Assembly: GCA_034926235.1 (NCBI GenBank)
Contig: JAYFRE010000133.1
Coordinates: 1-5,580 of the forward strand
DNA length: 5,580 nt
From: JAYFRE01 sp034926235
GTDB lineage: Bacteria > Pseudomonadota > Alphaproteobacteria > Rhodospirillales > Magnetospirillaceae
Direction of reading: 5' to 3'
In this document: positions 1-5,327 of the stretch, in pieces
Numbering within the stretch: position 1 is the stretch's first letter
Layout: the number at the start of each line of letters is the position of its first letter
Program-made: the position numbers and the translations under genes
Notes under the pieces: generated by a model
Databases searched by the model: none
What the model saw: only the letters and a program-made list of their open reading frames with translations
What the model was told of the DNA's origin: nothing

Positions 1-12
1 CCCAATCTTGCA

Positions 13-33
13 TCCGGTCCAAAAACGACCGGA
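13..33. repeat. Small hairpin downstream of the operon
   Basis: A perfect 7-bp inverted repeat (TCCGGTC at 13-19 and GACCGGA at 27-33) encloses a 7-nt A-rich loop. On the minus strand it follows the T6 run that trails the larger terminator hairpin. It has no T tract of its own after the stem on either strand, so alone it is not a canonical terminator. It may be a backup 3'-end structure or part of a bidirectional termination region. Confidence 0.4.
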
Positions 34-87
34 AAAAAGTCTTAAGCATTGAGGGAGCGGCTCCGCCCGGTGAAGCGGAGCCGTTCC
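33..87 (-). terminator. Probable transcription terminator of the five-gene operon
   Basis: Just past the permease stop codon is a strong GC-rich hairpin. A perfect 9-bp stem (CGGCTCCGC at 58-66 pairing with GCGGAGCCG at 75-83) has an 8-nt loop, and three more outer base pairs lie beyond one mismatch (54-56 with 85-87). On the minus strand a run of six T follows about 15 nt after the stem (38-33). The spacing to the T run is longer than in a textbook intrinsic terminator, so termination may be imperfect or the stem may mainly protect the mRNA 3' end. Its position directly after the last operon gene supports the call. Confidence 0.6.
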
Positions 88-96
88 ATCCCGGTA

Positions 97-1470
97 TTAA
101 ATGCCGAATATCTTCGTCACCAACCACCCGGATGCGTAATAGGTCATGAACTGCACGCCGGTGTGGATGCCGAAATAACGGTTCAGCACGCCGCCGAACA
201 ACGCGATCGTCACCGCGATGCCCACGCCGACAAGGCCGCCTTCGGAGTAGGACAACACGACGATCAGGCCGCTGAACATGCTGATGATCGCTTCCTGACT
301 GACATAGCGCAGCACCCAGGCGCTGGCGCGCCGCGCATAGTTCATCGAGAAGGGATAGGCGATGACGGCGGCGCAGATCACGCCGACGAAGCCGAAAATC
401 ATGAACTCCATCGGCGTCATCAGGCTGTGCAGATTATGAATCTCGGGCTGGCTCTGGAAGATCGGCGGTGCGTTGAAAAGCGGCGCCGCCGGACCCAGGG
501 CCACCGGGCTCAAGGGAATGCCGAACGCGATCAGGGGAATGATGGCCTCGGCGATATAGGTCGCCTCGGTTACACCGTTCATAGCCGCGAGCGAGGTGGT
601 GCAACGCTGGTAAAGCCCTCTGAGGCGGGAATGCACCGCCTCGCCGACCATGACCGTCATGCCCACCGGGCTGAAGGTGAAGGTCAGGGACGAGATGAAA
701 GCGGTGACGGAAACGAACTTAATCTGACTTTTGGTCAAGACTTTGAGTGGATTGGGGAAATAGCCTTTCCACATCTTCAGGTCCGGCGCCAGCCAGAAAT
801 CCCTGGGCTTTTTGACCACCAGATGGTGGCGGGACACCGGCGACAGCACGGTCAACAGATCGGCGACCAGGGGACCGATGGCGATACCCAGGAAGAAGCT
901 GATGAACAATCCTTTGCCGGTTCCGGCGATGGCCATCTTGTTCAGCGCCTGAACGAAGAAAGCGAATGGAATCAGCGCCAGAATGCTGCCCCAGCGTCCG
1001 CTGGAGGTATAGGCGATGATCAGAGCCGCAATGGTGAAGATCACCGGGGCCCAGGCCTTGACCAGATCGCCGAACGGAGCCAGCAGCGACGCGAAACCGA
1101 CCGCTACCGGAACCGCGAGCAAGGCGGCGAGGATGCCGCCGGAGATCATTTTACGAAGGGCGATATGCGGTACGCCCAACTGTCTTAGAATAGTGGCGTC
1201 GCGCAGCATCGGCACCGCCATCGTATCGCCCGGAATCCCCATCAAGGCGGTCGGAATGGCGTGAGTCATATGTTTGGACACCGCCGCCGCGATGAACCAG
1301 GAAAAGATACCGACCGGCGGAACCCCCAGCAGCACGACGAGCAGGGTCAAAGGGGCCACGGTCGCCGTCTCGTCGGTCCCGGAGATAAGACCGATGCCAG
1401 AAAACACCACACTGCCGAGAAGGGCCATGCCCACGCCCCAGATCAGGGCCTCCATCATACTGGCGTCCAT
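97..1470 (-). CDS. TctA-like tripartite tricarboxylate transporter family permease
   Basis: This is a polytopic inner-membrane permease of 457 aa that resembles the TctA (DUF112) large membrane subunit of tripartite tricarboxylate transporters. Those normally import carboxylates with TctB and a periplasmic TctC. I see many hydrophobic segments, roughly at residues 11-32, 40-62, 109-131, 141-175, 187-210, 253-275, 304-330, 355-374, 393-425 and 440-455. Two glycine/proline motifs sit at equivalent places in the two halves: ALMGIPGD around 75-82 and IAFGIPLS around 314-321, consistent with the internally repeated TctA fold. The protein is somewhat shorter than the usual 500 or so residues and the motifs are divergent. 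It starts 1 nt after the stop of the small membrane gene, behind a purine-rich AAGGGGGGGG ribosome site, and it is the last operon gene. No TctC gene is visible. The substrate is unknown; mevalonate or another small carboxylate is inferred from the adjacent HMG-CoA reductase. Confidence 0.75.
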   Translation of the reverse strand: MDASMMEALIWGVGMALLGSVVFSGIGLISGTDETATVAPLTLLVVLLGVPPVGIFSWFIAAAVSKHMTHAIPTALMGIPGDTMAVPMLRDATILRQLGVPHIALRKMISGGILAALLAVPVAVGFASLLAPFGDLVKAWAPVIFTIAALIIAYTSSGRWGSILALIPFAFFVQALNKMAIAGTGKGLFISFFLGIAIGPLVADLLTVLSPVSRHHLVVKKPRDFWLAPDLKMWKGYFPNPLKVLTKSQIKFVSVTAFISSLTFTFSPVGMTVMVGEAVHSRLRGLYQRCTTSLAAMNGVTEATYIAEAIIPLIAFGIPLSPVALGPAAPLFNAPPIFQSQPEIHNLHSLMTPMEFMIFGFVGVICAAVIAYPFSMNYARRASAWVLRYVSQEAIISMFSGLIVVLSYSEGGLVGVGIAVTIALFGGVLNRYFGIHTGVQFMTYYASGWLVTKIFGI

Positions 1471-1471
1471 G

Positions 1472-1909
1472 TCAGGCCCCCCCCTTGCTCGAATCCGGCT
1501 GGCTGAACACCTTGTCCAGTTGCAGCTCTTTCATCTCGGCCAGGATGTCAGCCGGCATGGCTTTCATCTCTTCGGCCTCGAGGGCGCGATCGACCTGAAG
1601 TTCGGTCAGAACCCGTTCGCGGTCCTCGTCCGAGAAATGCTGTTCGGACAAGGTTCGCTTCGGGGGAAACAGCTTGGCGGAAATCACCGCCGCCAAAAGG
1701 CACCCCAGAATGCCGACCAGAAGGGCCGAAGCGTTTTGCAGACTGGCCTGAATCGTCGGATATTGGGCTTTGATAACCTGAAGCCCTCCCCAGAAAAAAC
1801 TAAATCCAAGAACAATACCAATCACCATGGCTCCGCCAAGGTGTTTTAAATTTACCGTGTCTCCCCAAACATCAGCAAAAAATGGAGAGGACTTTCTCTT
1901 ATCAGACAT
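1472..1909 (-). CDS. Small two-helix membrane protein, putative permease partner
   Basis: I do not recognise a named family for this 145-aa protein. It has a short charged N-terminus, two likely transmembrane helices (about residues 24-45 and 60-81), and then a hydrophilic, acidic, probably helical tail rich in Glu, Asp, Lys and Leu (about 84-145), likely cytoplasmic. Its place immediately before the TctA-like permease (1-nt gap) suggests that it fills the role of the small subunit TctB, but TctB usually has four helices and lacks such a tail, so this is inference. I chose the ATG at 1909 because GGGAGG lies 5 nt upstream; an in-frame ATG at 1927 would add six residues but has no ribosome site. 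The 5' part of the gene (about 1780-1909) is noticeably more AT-rich than its neighbours. The gene ends in a run of eight G just before its stop. Confidence 0.7.
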   Translation of the reverse strand: MSDKRKSSPFFADVWGDTVNLKHLGGAMVIGIVLGFSFFWGGLQVIKAQYPTIQASLQNASALLVGILGCLLAAVISAKLFPPKRTLSEQHFSDEDRERVLTELQVDRALEAEEMKAMPADILAEMKELQLDKVFSQPDSSKGGA

Positions 1910-1914
1910 AAATG

Positions 1915-1920
1915 CCTCCC
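1915..1920 (-). promoter_or_regulatory. Ribosome binding site that decides the start of the small membrane protein
   Basis: On the minus strand GGGAGG is followed by 5 nt (CATTT) and ATG at 1909. The alternative in-frame ATG at 1927 lies upstream of this site and is preceded by no purine-rich sequence, so initiation at 1909 is favoured. Confidence 0.7.
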
Positions 1921-1953
1921 GCTCCATGGAGTGAGATTATATCGATACGTTCT

Positions 1954-3219
1954 TTATTTGCCTTCGAGTTCTTTAATTATTTCCTGGGCCCGCTCCAGGC
2001 GAATATTCTTTTCTTTGACCAGCTGGGCCGCAACCCGGTCGATCAAATCGGGCCGGGCTCCTGCCGTGGCCGCCAGGGTGCGGGCATGCAGCGACATATG
2101 CCCTTTCTGGATGCCGTCGGTGGCAAGCGCCCGAATCGCGCCTAGGTTCTGCGACAGGCCGACGGCGGCGATGATCTCGGCCAGCTCGTTGGCCGACTGC
2201 ACCCCCAGCATGCGCACCGCCAGACGAGCGACGGGGTGAACCTTGGTCGCGCCGCCGACCAGGCCAACGGCCATGGGCAGTTCGATGGTGCCGACCAGAT
2301 CGCCATTCGCGTCCTTTTCCCAGGTGGTCAACGAGGTATAGCGCCCCGAACGGGCGGCATAGGCATGCGCGCCGGATTCGATCGCCCGCCAGTCATTGCC
2401 GGTGGCGACGACGACCGGGGAAATGCCGTTCATAATGCCCTTGTTGTGGGTCACGGCGCGGTAGGGGTCGGCTTCGGCGAAAGCGTAGGCGAGCAAAATA
2501 CCGTCGACCACGTCCGGCCCGCCGATATCCTCGGCCCGAACGCGGCAGGTCGCGCGCGCCAGGCGCTTGTCGGCCAGATTGGACAGGATGCGCAGGAACA
2601 CGCGCCCGCCCGCCAGTTCCCCGATGCGGGCGGCCAGCCCCTCGGCCATGGTGTTGACCGCGTTGGCGCCCATGGCGTCCTTGGTATCGACGATCAGATG
2701 CGTGACCACCATGATTCCGGCGATCGAGGAGACGATGTGGACCTCGATATCCTTGACCCCGCCGCCGACCGAAACCAGCATCGGATCCAAGCCGTTGGCG
2801 CGCTCGATCAGCTCGTCCTTATGGCGCAGGATGCGCTGGCGGGCCTGATGGGGATCGGCGACGCCGACCGCCTGGATCTGGGCGCGCATCAAGGAGCCGG
2901 TGTTCGAGCACAAAAAGCCCCCGGTCTTGCGCACCAACCCAGCCATATTGCTGGCCGCCGCGACCACCGACGGCTCTTCCAGAACCATCGGGATCACGTA
3001 ATCCTTGCCGTTGACGACGAAATTAAGCGCGACCCCCATCGGGAGCGAGAAGGTGCCGATGACGTTCTCGACCATGTGGTCGGCGACATCGAGCGACAGC
3101 GAACTATCCGTATTCAAAAGCGCCAGATCGTCGGGCGTCAGATGGCAGAATTCGGCGACCTCTTTCTGGCGTTCTTCGACTCCAAGCTTGTAAAAGCCAG
3201 AATATTGGCTGCTTTTCAT
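1954..3219 (-). CDS. mvaA: Class II (degradative) hydroxymethylglutaryl-CoA reductase
   Basis: This 421-aa protein matches class II HMG-CoA reductases, which interconvert mevalonate plus CoA and HMG-CoA using NAD(P). In mevalonate-degrading bacteria such as Pseudomonas mevalonii the enzyme runs towards HMG-CoA. The signatures appear in order: ENVIGTFSLPMGVALNF (51-67), EEPSVVAAASNMA (81-93), DAMGANAVNTMAE (181-193), HNKGIMNGI (258-266), GNDWRAIESGAHAYA (274-288) and QKGHMSLHAR (371-380). The catalytic residues correspond to Glu81 or Glu82, Lys260, Asp276 and His374 (P. mevalonii Glu83, Lys267, Asp283, His381). The length is normal and the protein is soluble. The ATG is preceded by AGGAGG with 7-nt spacing, overlapping the stop of the upstream gene, so the two are probably translationally coupled. 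The lack of other mevalonate-pathway genes and the transporter neighbours favour a catabolic role over isoprenoid synthesis. Confidence 0.95.
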   Translation of the reverse strand: MKSSQYSGFYKLGVEERQKEVAEFCHLTPDDLALLNTDSSLSLDVADHMVENVIGTFSLPMGVALNFVVNGKDYVIPMVLEEPSVVAAASNMAGLVRKTGGFLCSNTGSLMRAQIQAVGVADPHQARQRILRHKDELIERANGLDPMLVSVGGGVKDIEVHIVSSIAGIMVVTHLIVDTKDAMGANAVNTMAEGLAARIGELAGGRVFLRILSNLADKRLARATCRVRAEDIGGPDVVDGILLAYAFAEADPYRAVTHNKGIMNGISPVVVATGNDWRAIESGAHAYAARSGRYTSLTTWEKDANGDLVGTIELPMAVGLVGGATKVHPVARLAVRMLGVQSANELAEIIAAVGLSQNLGAIRALATDGIQKGHMSLHARTLAATAGARPDLIDRVAAQLVKEKNIRLERAQEIIKELEGK

Positions 3220-3230
3220 GGTGATCCCTC

Positions 3231-3551
3231 CTAATTATCCATGGACACTTCAAGGCGCAGCAGCGCCGAGGCCATGCATTTTCCAAGCGTGTCGAGCCGC
3301 AGCGACTGGGTGGCCCCGCCATCGAGCGCGCCATGCAGCACGAAATTCAGCCCGCCCAATGTGTCCAGTTCGTAGCGGTCAACCGGCCCGGTCACCATCG
3401 GACCGAAATGGGCCTTGACCTTCTCGGCGGTCAGCACCTTCTTCAACGCCGGATAGTCGGCGGGATTGCGGGCGAAGACGCAGATGTTGGAGACATTGCC
3501 CTTGTCGCCCGAACGGGCGTGGACGACGTCCTTCAAAAGTCTCGCGGCCAT
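3231..3551 (-). CDS. AtuA-related small protein (AtuA C-terminal, ferredoxin-fold-like domain)
   Basis: This 106-aa soluble protein resembles the C-terminal domain found in long AtuA proteins. Visible hallmarks are ARSGDKGNVSNICVFAR near the N-terminus (residues about 11-27), RYELDTLGGLNFVLHGAL in the middle, and GGATQSLRLDTLGK before the end. Its biochemical role is not established, and it most likely forms a complex with the upstream AtuA-family protein. Its ATG overlaps that gene's stop codon in the sequence TGATG, and AAGGAGG lies 7 nt upstream inside the end of the upstream gene, so the two proteins are probably made in a fixed ratio. The reading frame stays open further upstream to 3659, but that extension lies inside the AtuA-family gene in another frame and lacks a supported start, so I reject it. 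Confidence 0.85.
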   Translation of the reverse strand: MAARLLKDVVHARSGDKGNVSNICVFARNPADYPALKKVLTAEKVKAHFGPMVTGPVDRYELDTLGGLNFVLHGALDGGATQSLRLDTLGKCMASALLRLEVSMDN

Positions 3552-4906
3552 CAGCGGACCTCCTTGATCGAAACATTGAGCGACACCGCGTCGCGCGGGA
3601 TAAGCGTCGGCCACAGAGCGATGATTTCCTGAGGCTGGGGGCGGCCGCCGAAGAAGCAATTGGCGGGCGGACCGTTCAGGTTGAACGGCGCGATCTCGGG
3701 CGCCAGCTTCATCGCTTCGGCCCGATCGTCGGTGCGGATCGCGACGCGCAGGACGACCTCGTTGGGTTCGTCCTTGGGCATCGGCGCGGTGTCGAGATGC
3801 AGCGCGTTGACGCCCAGCAGGTCAAAGCGGATGTCGCGGGCCTTCAGATTCTTGGCCTTCAGCCGCTTGCGCAGGATGTCCTCGGTCTTGCGCGCCTTGT
3901 CGATGGCGTCCGGCCAGGCATAGGGCAGATAAGCGACGATGCGCCAGCCGGCGCTGTAGCCCAGGCACAATTTCAGCATATCGGGCGCAGCCGTGCCCCG
4001 GATGCCGCGGACATCGACCCGATTGACCCCTTCCTGATGCAGGACGGTGCGGCTGAAATCGGCGGTCACGTCGGGCGTGATGTAACGCGCCGGATCATGC
4101 ACCTCGTAGATCAGCTGTTCCTTGATCGTCTGTTCGGAGATCAGCCCGCCGCTGGTGGCCGTTTTGGTAATTTTCAGCGAATCGGCCCCGACCTCGGCGA
4201 TGGGATAGCCCAGCCGGTCCAGATCCGGCACGTCGCGCCAGCCATAATCGAAATTACCGCCCGATCCCTGCCCGCCGCATTCCAGCATGTGGCCGACCGC
4301 GATGCCGCGCGCCAGATTGTCCCAATCATCTTCGTCCCAGCCGAATTCATGCGCCAGCGGAGCCAGGAACATGGACGGATCGGCGGCGCGGCCGGTAATG
4401 ACCAGATCCGCGCCATCGGCCAGCGCGTCGCGGATCGGCTGATGGCCGAAATAGACATTGGCGTTGACGACCTTGGCGCGCACCGCGCCCAGTTCCTCGC
4501 CGGTATCCATGTTGGTCAGGGGAATGCCGGCTTTTTGCATGTCCTCAAGACGATCCAAAAGATCGTCGCCGGTCACCGCCGCGATCCGGCATTTGCGCCC
4601 CTGGGCGGACGCCAGTTCGGCCAGCTTGTCGACCGCGCCGGTGACATTCATGCCGCCGGCATTGGTCACGATGCGGATGCCGCGGTCCAGGCACGGCGTC
4701 AGAATGCTTTTCGCCAGACCAATGAAATCATGCGCATACCCCATCTCCGGTTTCTTCTGGCGCTGCCGCTGAAGAATGGAAAGGGTAAGCTCCGCGAGAT
4801 AGTCACAGGCTAAATAATCGAGATCGCCATGATGCACCATATCCACGGCTGCATCGTTGGAATCGCCCCAAAAGCCTTGACCGCCGCCAATACGAACAGT
4901 CTTCAC
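3551..4906 (-). CDS. AtuA/DUF1446 family protein (acyclic terpene utilization AtuA-like)
   Basis: This 451-aa soluble protein belongs to the DUF1446/AtuA family, named for a gene of the Pseudomonas acyclic terpene (citronellol/geraniol) utilisation cluster. No reaction is firmly assigned to the family. Recognisable segments are the glycine-rich start VRIGGGQGFWGDS (4-16), DYLACDYLAELTLSIL (30-45), the GYAHDF region (56-61), TNAGGMN (81-87), ITGRAADPSMFLAPLAHEFGW (170-190), GHMLECGGQGSGGNF (205-219) and SGGLISEQTIKEQLIYEVHD (252-271). Long AtuA proteins carry a further C-terminal domain, which here is the separate next gene. The start is GTG at 4906, with AGGAGG 7 nt upstream; the ATG at 4911 is out of frame and reaches a stop after two codons. 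It is the first gene of the operon, about 37 nt downstream of the transcription start inferred from the sigma-54 promoter. Confidence 0.88.
   Translation of the reverse strand: MKTVRIGGGQGFWGDSNDAAVDMVHHGDLDYLACDYLAELTLSILQRQRQKKPEMGYAHDFIGLAKSILTPCLDRGIRIVTNAGGMNVTGAVDKLAELASAQGRKCRIAAVTGDDLLDRLEDMQKAGIPLTNMDTGEELGAVRAKVVNANVYFGHQPIRDALADGADLVITGRAADPSMFLAPLAHEFGWDEDDWDNLARGIAVGHMLECGGQGSGGNFDYGWRDVPDLDRLGYPIAEVGADSLKITKTATSGGLISEQTIKEQLIYEVHDPARYITPDVTADFSRTVLHQEGVNRVDVRGIRGTAAPDMLKLCLGYSAGWRIVAYLPYAWPDAIDKARKTEDILRKRLKAKNLKARDIRFDLLGVNALHLDTAPMPKDEPNEVVLRVAIRTDDRAEAMKLAPEIAPFNLNGPPANCFFGGRPQPQEIIALWPTLIPRDAVSLNVSIKEVR
3559..3565 (-). promoter_or_regulatory. Ribosome binding site inside the AtuA-family gene for the small AtuA-like protein
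   Basis: AAGGAGG on the minus strand lies 7 nt before the ATG at 3551 and within the final codons of the upstream gene. Together with the TGATG stop/start overlap it fixes the start of the small gene and indicates coupled translation. Confidence 0.75.
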
Positions 4907-4913
4907 GCCATCA

Positions 4914-4919
4914 CCTCCT
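4914..4919 (-). promoter_or_regulatory. Ribosome binding site for the GTG start of the AtuA-family gene
   Basis: AGGAGG on the minus strand lies 7 nt before GTG at 4906. A nearer ATG at 4911-4909 is only 2 nt from the site and begins ATG-GCG-TGA, a two-codon reading frame whose stop overlaps the GTG start (GTGA). GTG is therefore the real start, and the mini-frame is probably incidental. Confidence 0.75.
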
Positions 4920-4954
4920 GCAAAGCGAAGAAGTCAGTGCTCAGATGTTCTTCA

Positions 4955-4969
4955 GCAAAACCCGTGCCA
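4955..4969 (-). promoter_or_regulatory. Sigma-54 (RpoN) promoter of the catabolic operon
   Basis: Read on the minus strand the sequence is TGGCACGGGTTTTGC, an exact match to the sigma-54 consensus TGGCAC-N5-TTGC with GG at -25/-24 and GC at -13/-12. The implied transcription start is near 4943, giving a leader of about 37 nt to the GTG start at 4906 that includes the AGGAGG site. It is the only such match I found in the intergenic region on either strand. Sigma-54 promoters need an ATP-dependent enhancer-binding protein, so the operon is expected to be tightly inducible. Confidence 0.85.
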
Positions 4970-4985
4970 TAAAATATCCGTGATA

Positions 4986-4998
4986 AATCAACGAGATT
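4986..4998. promoter_or_regulatory. Possible IHF-binding site between promoter and upstream activator sites
   Basis: AATCAA at 4986-4991 matches the conserved WATCAA half of the IHF consensus, but the downstream TTR element is imperfect (ATT or TTC depending on spacing). It lies about 43-55 bp upstream of the inferred start, in AT-rich DNA between the sigma-54 promoter and the activator palindromes, where IHF usually bends such promoters. The call rests as much on position as on sequence. Confidence 0.35.
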
Positions 4999-5019
4999 CC
5001 TGCAATTATCGCGGAGACC

Positions 5020-5038
5020 TTGTTTCTTATAGAAACAA
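5020..5038. promoter_or_regulatory. Upstream activator site 1 (TGTTTC-N5-GAAACA palindrome)
   Basis: A perfect 8-bp inverted repeat, TTGTTTCT and AGAAACAA separated by TAT, contains TGTTTC-N5-GAAACA at 5021-5037. Its centre (5029) is about 86 bp upstream of the inferred sigma-54 start. A near-identical second copy lies 61 bp further upstream. Position, symmetry and duplication fit the binding site of a sigma-54 enhancer-binding protein. No such regulator is encoded in the window, so its identity is unknown. Confidence 0.6.
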
Positions 5039-5073
5039 TCATGATGGCGGGGCAGAGAATCGGGGAGAAAAAG

Positions 5074-5098
5074 GAAACAGGTGTTTCTATCGGATACA
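5074..5098. promoter_or_regulatory. Upstream activator site 2 (TGTTTC-N5-GATACA) with an extra half-site
   Basis: TGTTTC at 5082-5087, a 5-nt spacer and GATACA at 5093-5098 repeat the site-1 pattern with one base changed in the second arm. The centre (5090) is about 147 bp upstream of the inferred start and 61 bp, near six helical turns, from site 1. An additional GAAACA at 5074-5079 forms a tighter palindrome, GAAACA-GG-TGTTTC, with the left arm and may be a further half-site. Confidence 0.55.
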
Positions 5099-5107
5099 GA
5101 CGCCTGC

Positions 5108-5135
5108 CGTGACGCTGATCCCCCTGACGGTCACG
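5108..5135. repeat. Inverted repeat CGTGAC / GTCACG
   Basis: Six-bp perfect arms at 5108-5113 and 5130-5135 are separated by 16 nt. TGACG also occurs as a direct repeat (5110-5114 and 5125-5129). It may be an operator or chance; function unknown. Confidence 0.3.
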
Positions 5136-5172
5136 CCCCTTTTCCGGAAAATCGCCTTTTCGCAGGAAAATC

Positions 5173-5194
5173 CGTTCCACCCTTTACTGGAACG
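5173..5194. repeat. Inverted repeat CGTTCCA / TGGAACG
   Basis: Perfect 7-bp arms flank an 8-nt pyrimidine-rich spacer. On the plus strand it is followed by a moderately T-rich stretch, but there is no upstream plus-strand gene to terminate. It sits just upstream of a possible sigma-70 promoter for the acetate transporter, so an operator is as plausible as an RNA hairpin. Confidence 0.35.
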
Positions 5195-5195
5195 C

Positions 5196-5225
5196 TTGCT
5201 TATTTTCAGCGCGCAATCTTATAAG
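5196..5225 (+). promoter_or_regulatory. Possible sigma-70 type promoter towards the acetate transporter
   Basis: TTGCTT (5196-5201) and TATAAG (5220-5225) are 18 nt apart. The -10 element matches the consensus at five of six bases, the -35 at three of six. The implied start near 5232 would give a leader of about 240 nt, which is long. The candidate lies within a 9-bp dyad (5203-5238) that could act as its operator. Weak support. Confidence 0.25.
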
Positions 5226-5238
5226 TCCTCGCTGAAAA
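5203..5238. repeat. Long dyad TTTTCAGCG-N18-CGCTGAAAA
   Basis: Perfect 9-bp arms (5203-5211 and 5230-5238) flank an 18-nt spacer that contains CTTATAAG. The arm centres are 27 bp apart. The arms resemble a two-site operator more than a terminator because the spacer is long and no T run follows. It overlaps the -10 region of the possible plus-strand promoter. Confidence 0.4.
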
Positions 5239-5313
5239 ATGATCGGCGGCCTGATGCAAAAAGCGGGGGGATGATGCCTTTTATCTTGGATAAGCCGGCT
5301 GAAATCTGAAAAA

Positions 5314-5327
5314 ATAATCCTGATTAT
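5314..5327. repeat. Short palindrome ATAATC-CT-GATTAT
   Basis: A 14-bp sequence with perfect 6-bp arms lies about 145 bp upstream of the acetate transporter start. Another small dyad, TTATC-TTG-GATAA, lies nearby at 5281-5293. Both may be regulator sites, though in AT-rich DNA such palindromes arise easily. Confidence 0.3.

Noticed and set aside
49..1188. Long plus-strand open frame of 379 codons opposite the permease gene
   Set aside because: Its translation is low-complexity and rich in Arg, His, Gln, Asp and Gly, typical of the antisense of GC-rich coding DNA. The minus-strand frame encodes a coherent membrane protein, and this frame also crosses the terminator hairpin.
2236..3234. Plus-strand open frame of 332 codons opposite HMG-CoA reductase
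   Set aside because: It is the antisense shadow of a gene with all class II HMG-CoA reductase motifs. Its own translation resembles no family and it has no ribosome site.
3552..3659. N-terminal extension of the small AtuA-like protein
   Set aside because: The frame is open to 3659, but the extension overlaps the AtuA-family gene. The ATG at 3551 has AAGGAGG 7 nt upstream and the TGATG overlap, and the family homology begins there.
3797..4813. Plus-strand open frame of 338 codons opposite the AtuA-family gene
   Set aside because: Same shadow pattern; the minus strand carries the recognisable AtuA motifs throughout.
4980..4992. FNR/CRP-like site (TGAT-AA-ATCA)
   Set aside because: The FNR consensus needs a 4-nt spacer between TTGAT and ATCAA. 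Here it is 2 nt, so the match is not credible.
4941..5180. Minus-strand open frame of 79 codons upstream of the operon
   Set aside because: It runs through the activator palindromes and the sigma-54 promoter and ends inside the leader. It has no convincing ribosome site or family resemblance.
5188..5200. Second sigma-54 promoter on the plus strand (TGGAACGCTTGC)
   Set aside because: The GG and GC elements are 7 nt apart instead of 10, a spacing that sigma-54 does not tolerate.
4980..5309. Plus-strand open frame of 109 codons in the intergenic region
   Set aside because: It has no ribosome site and an unremarkable sequence, and it overlaps the activator palindromes and dyads. Better explained as chance.
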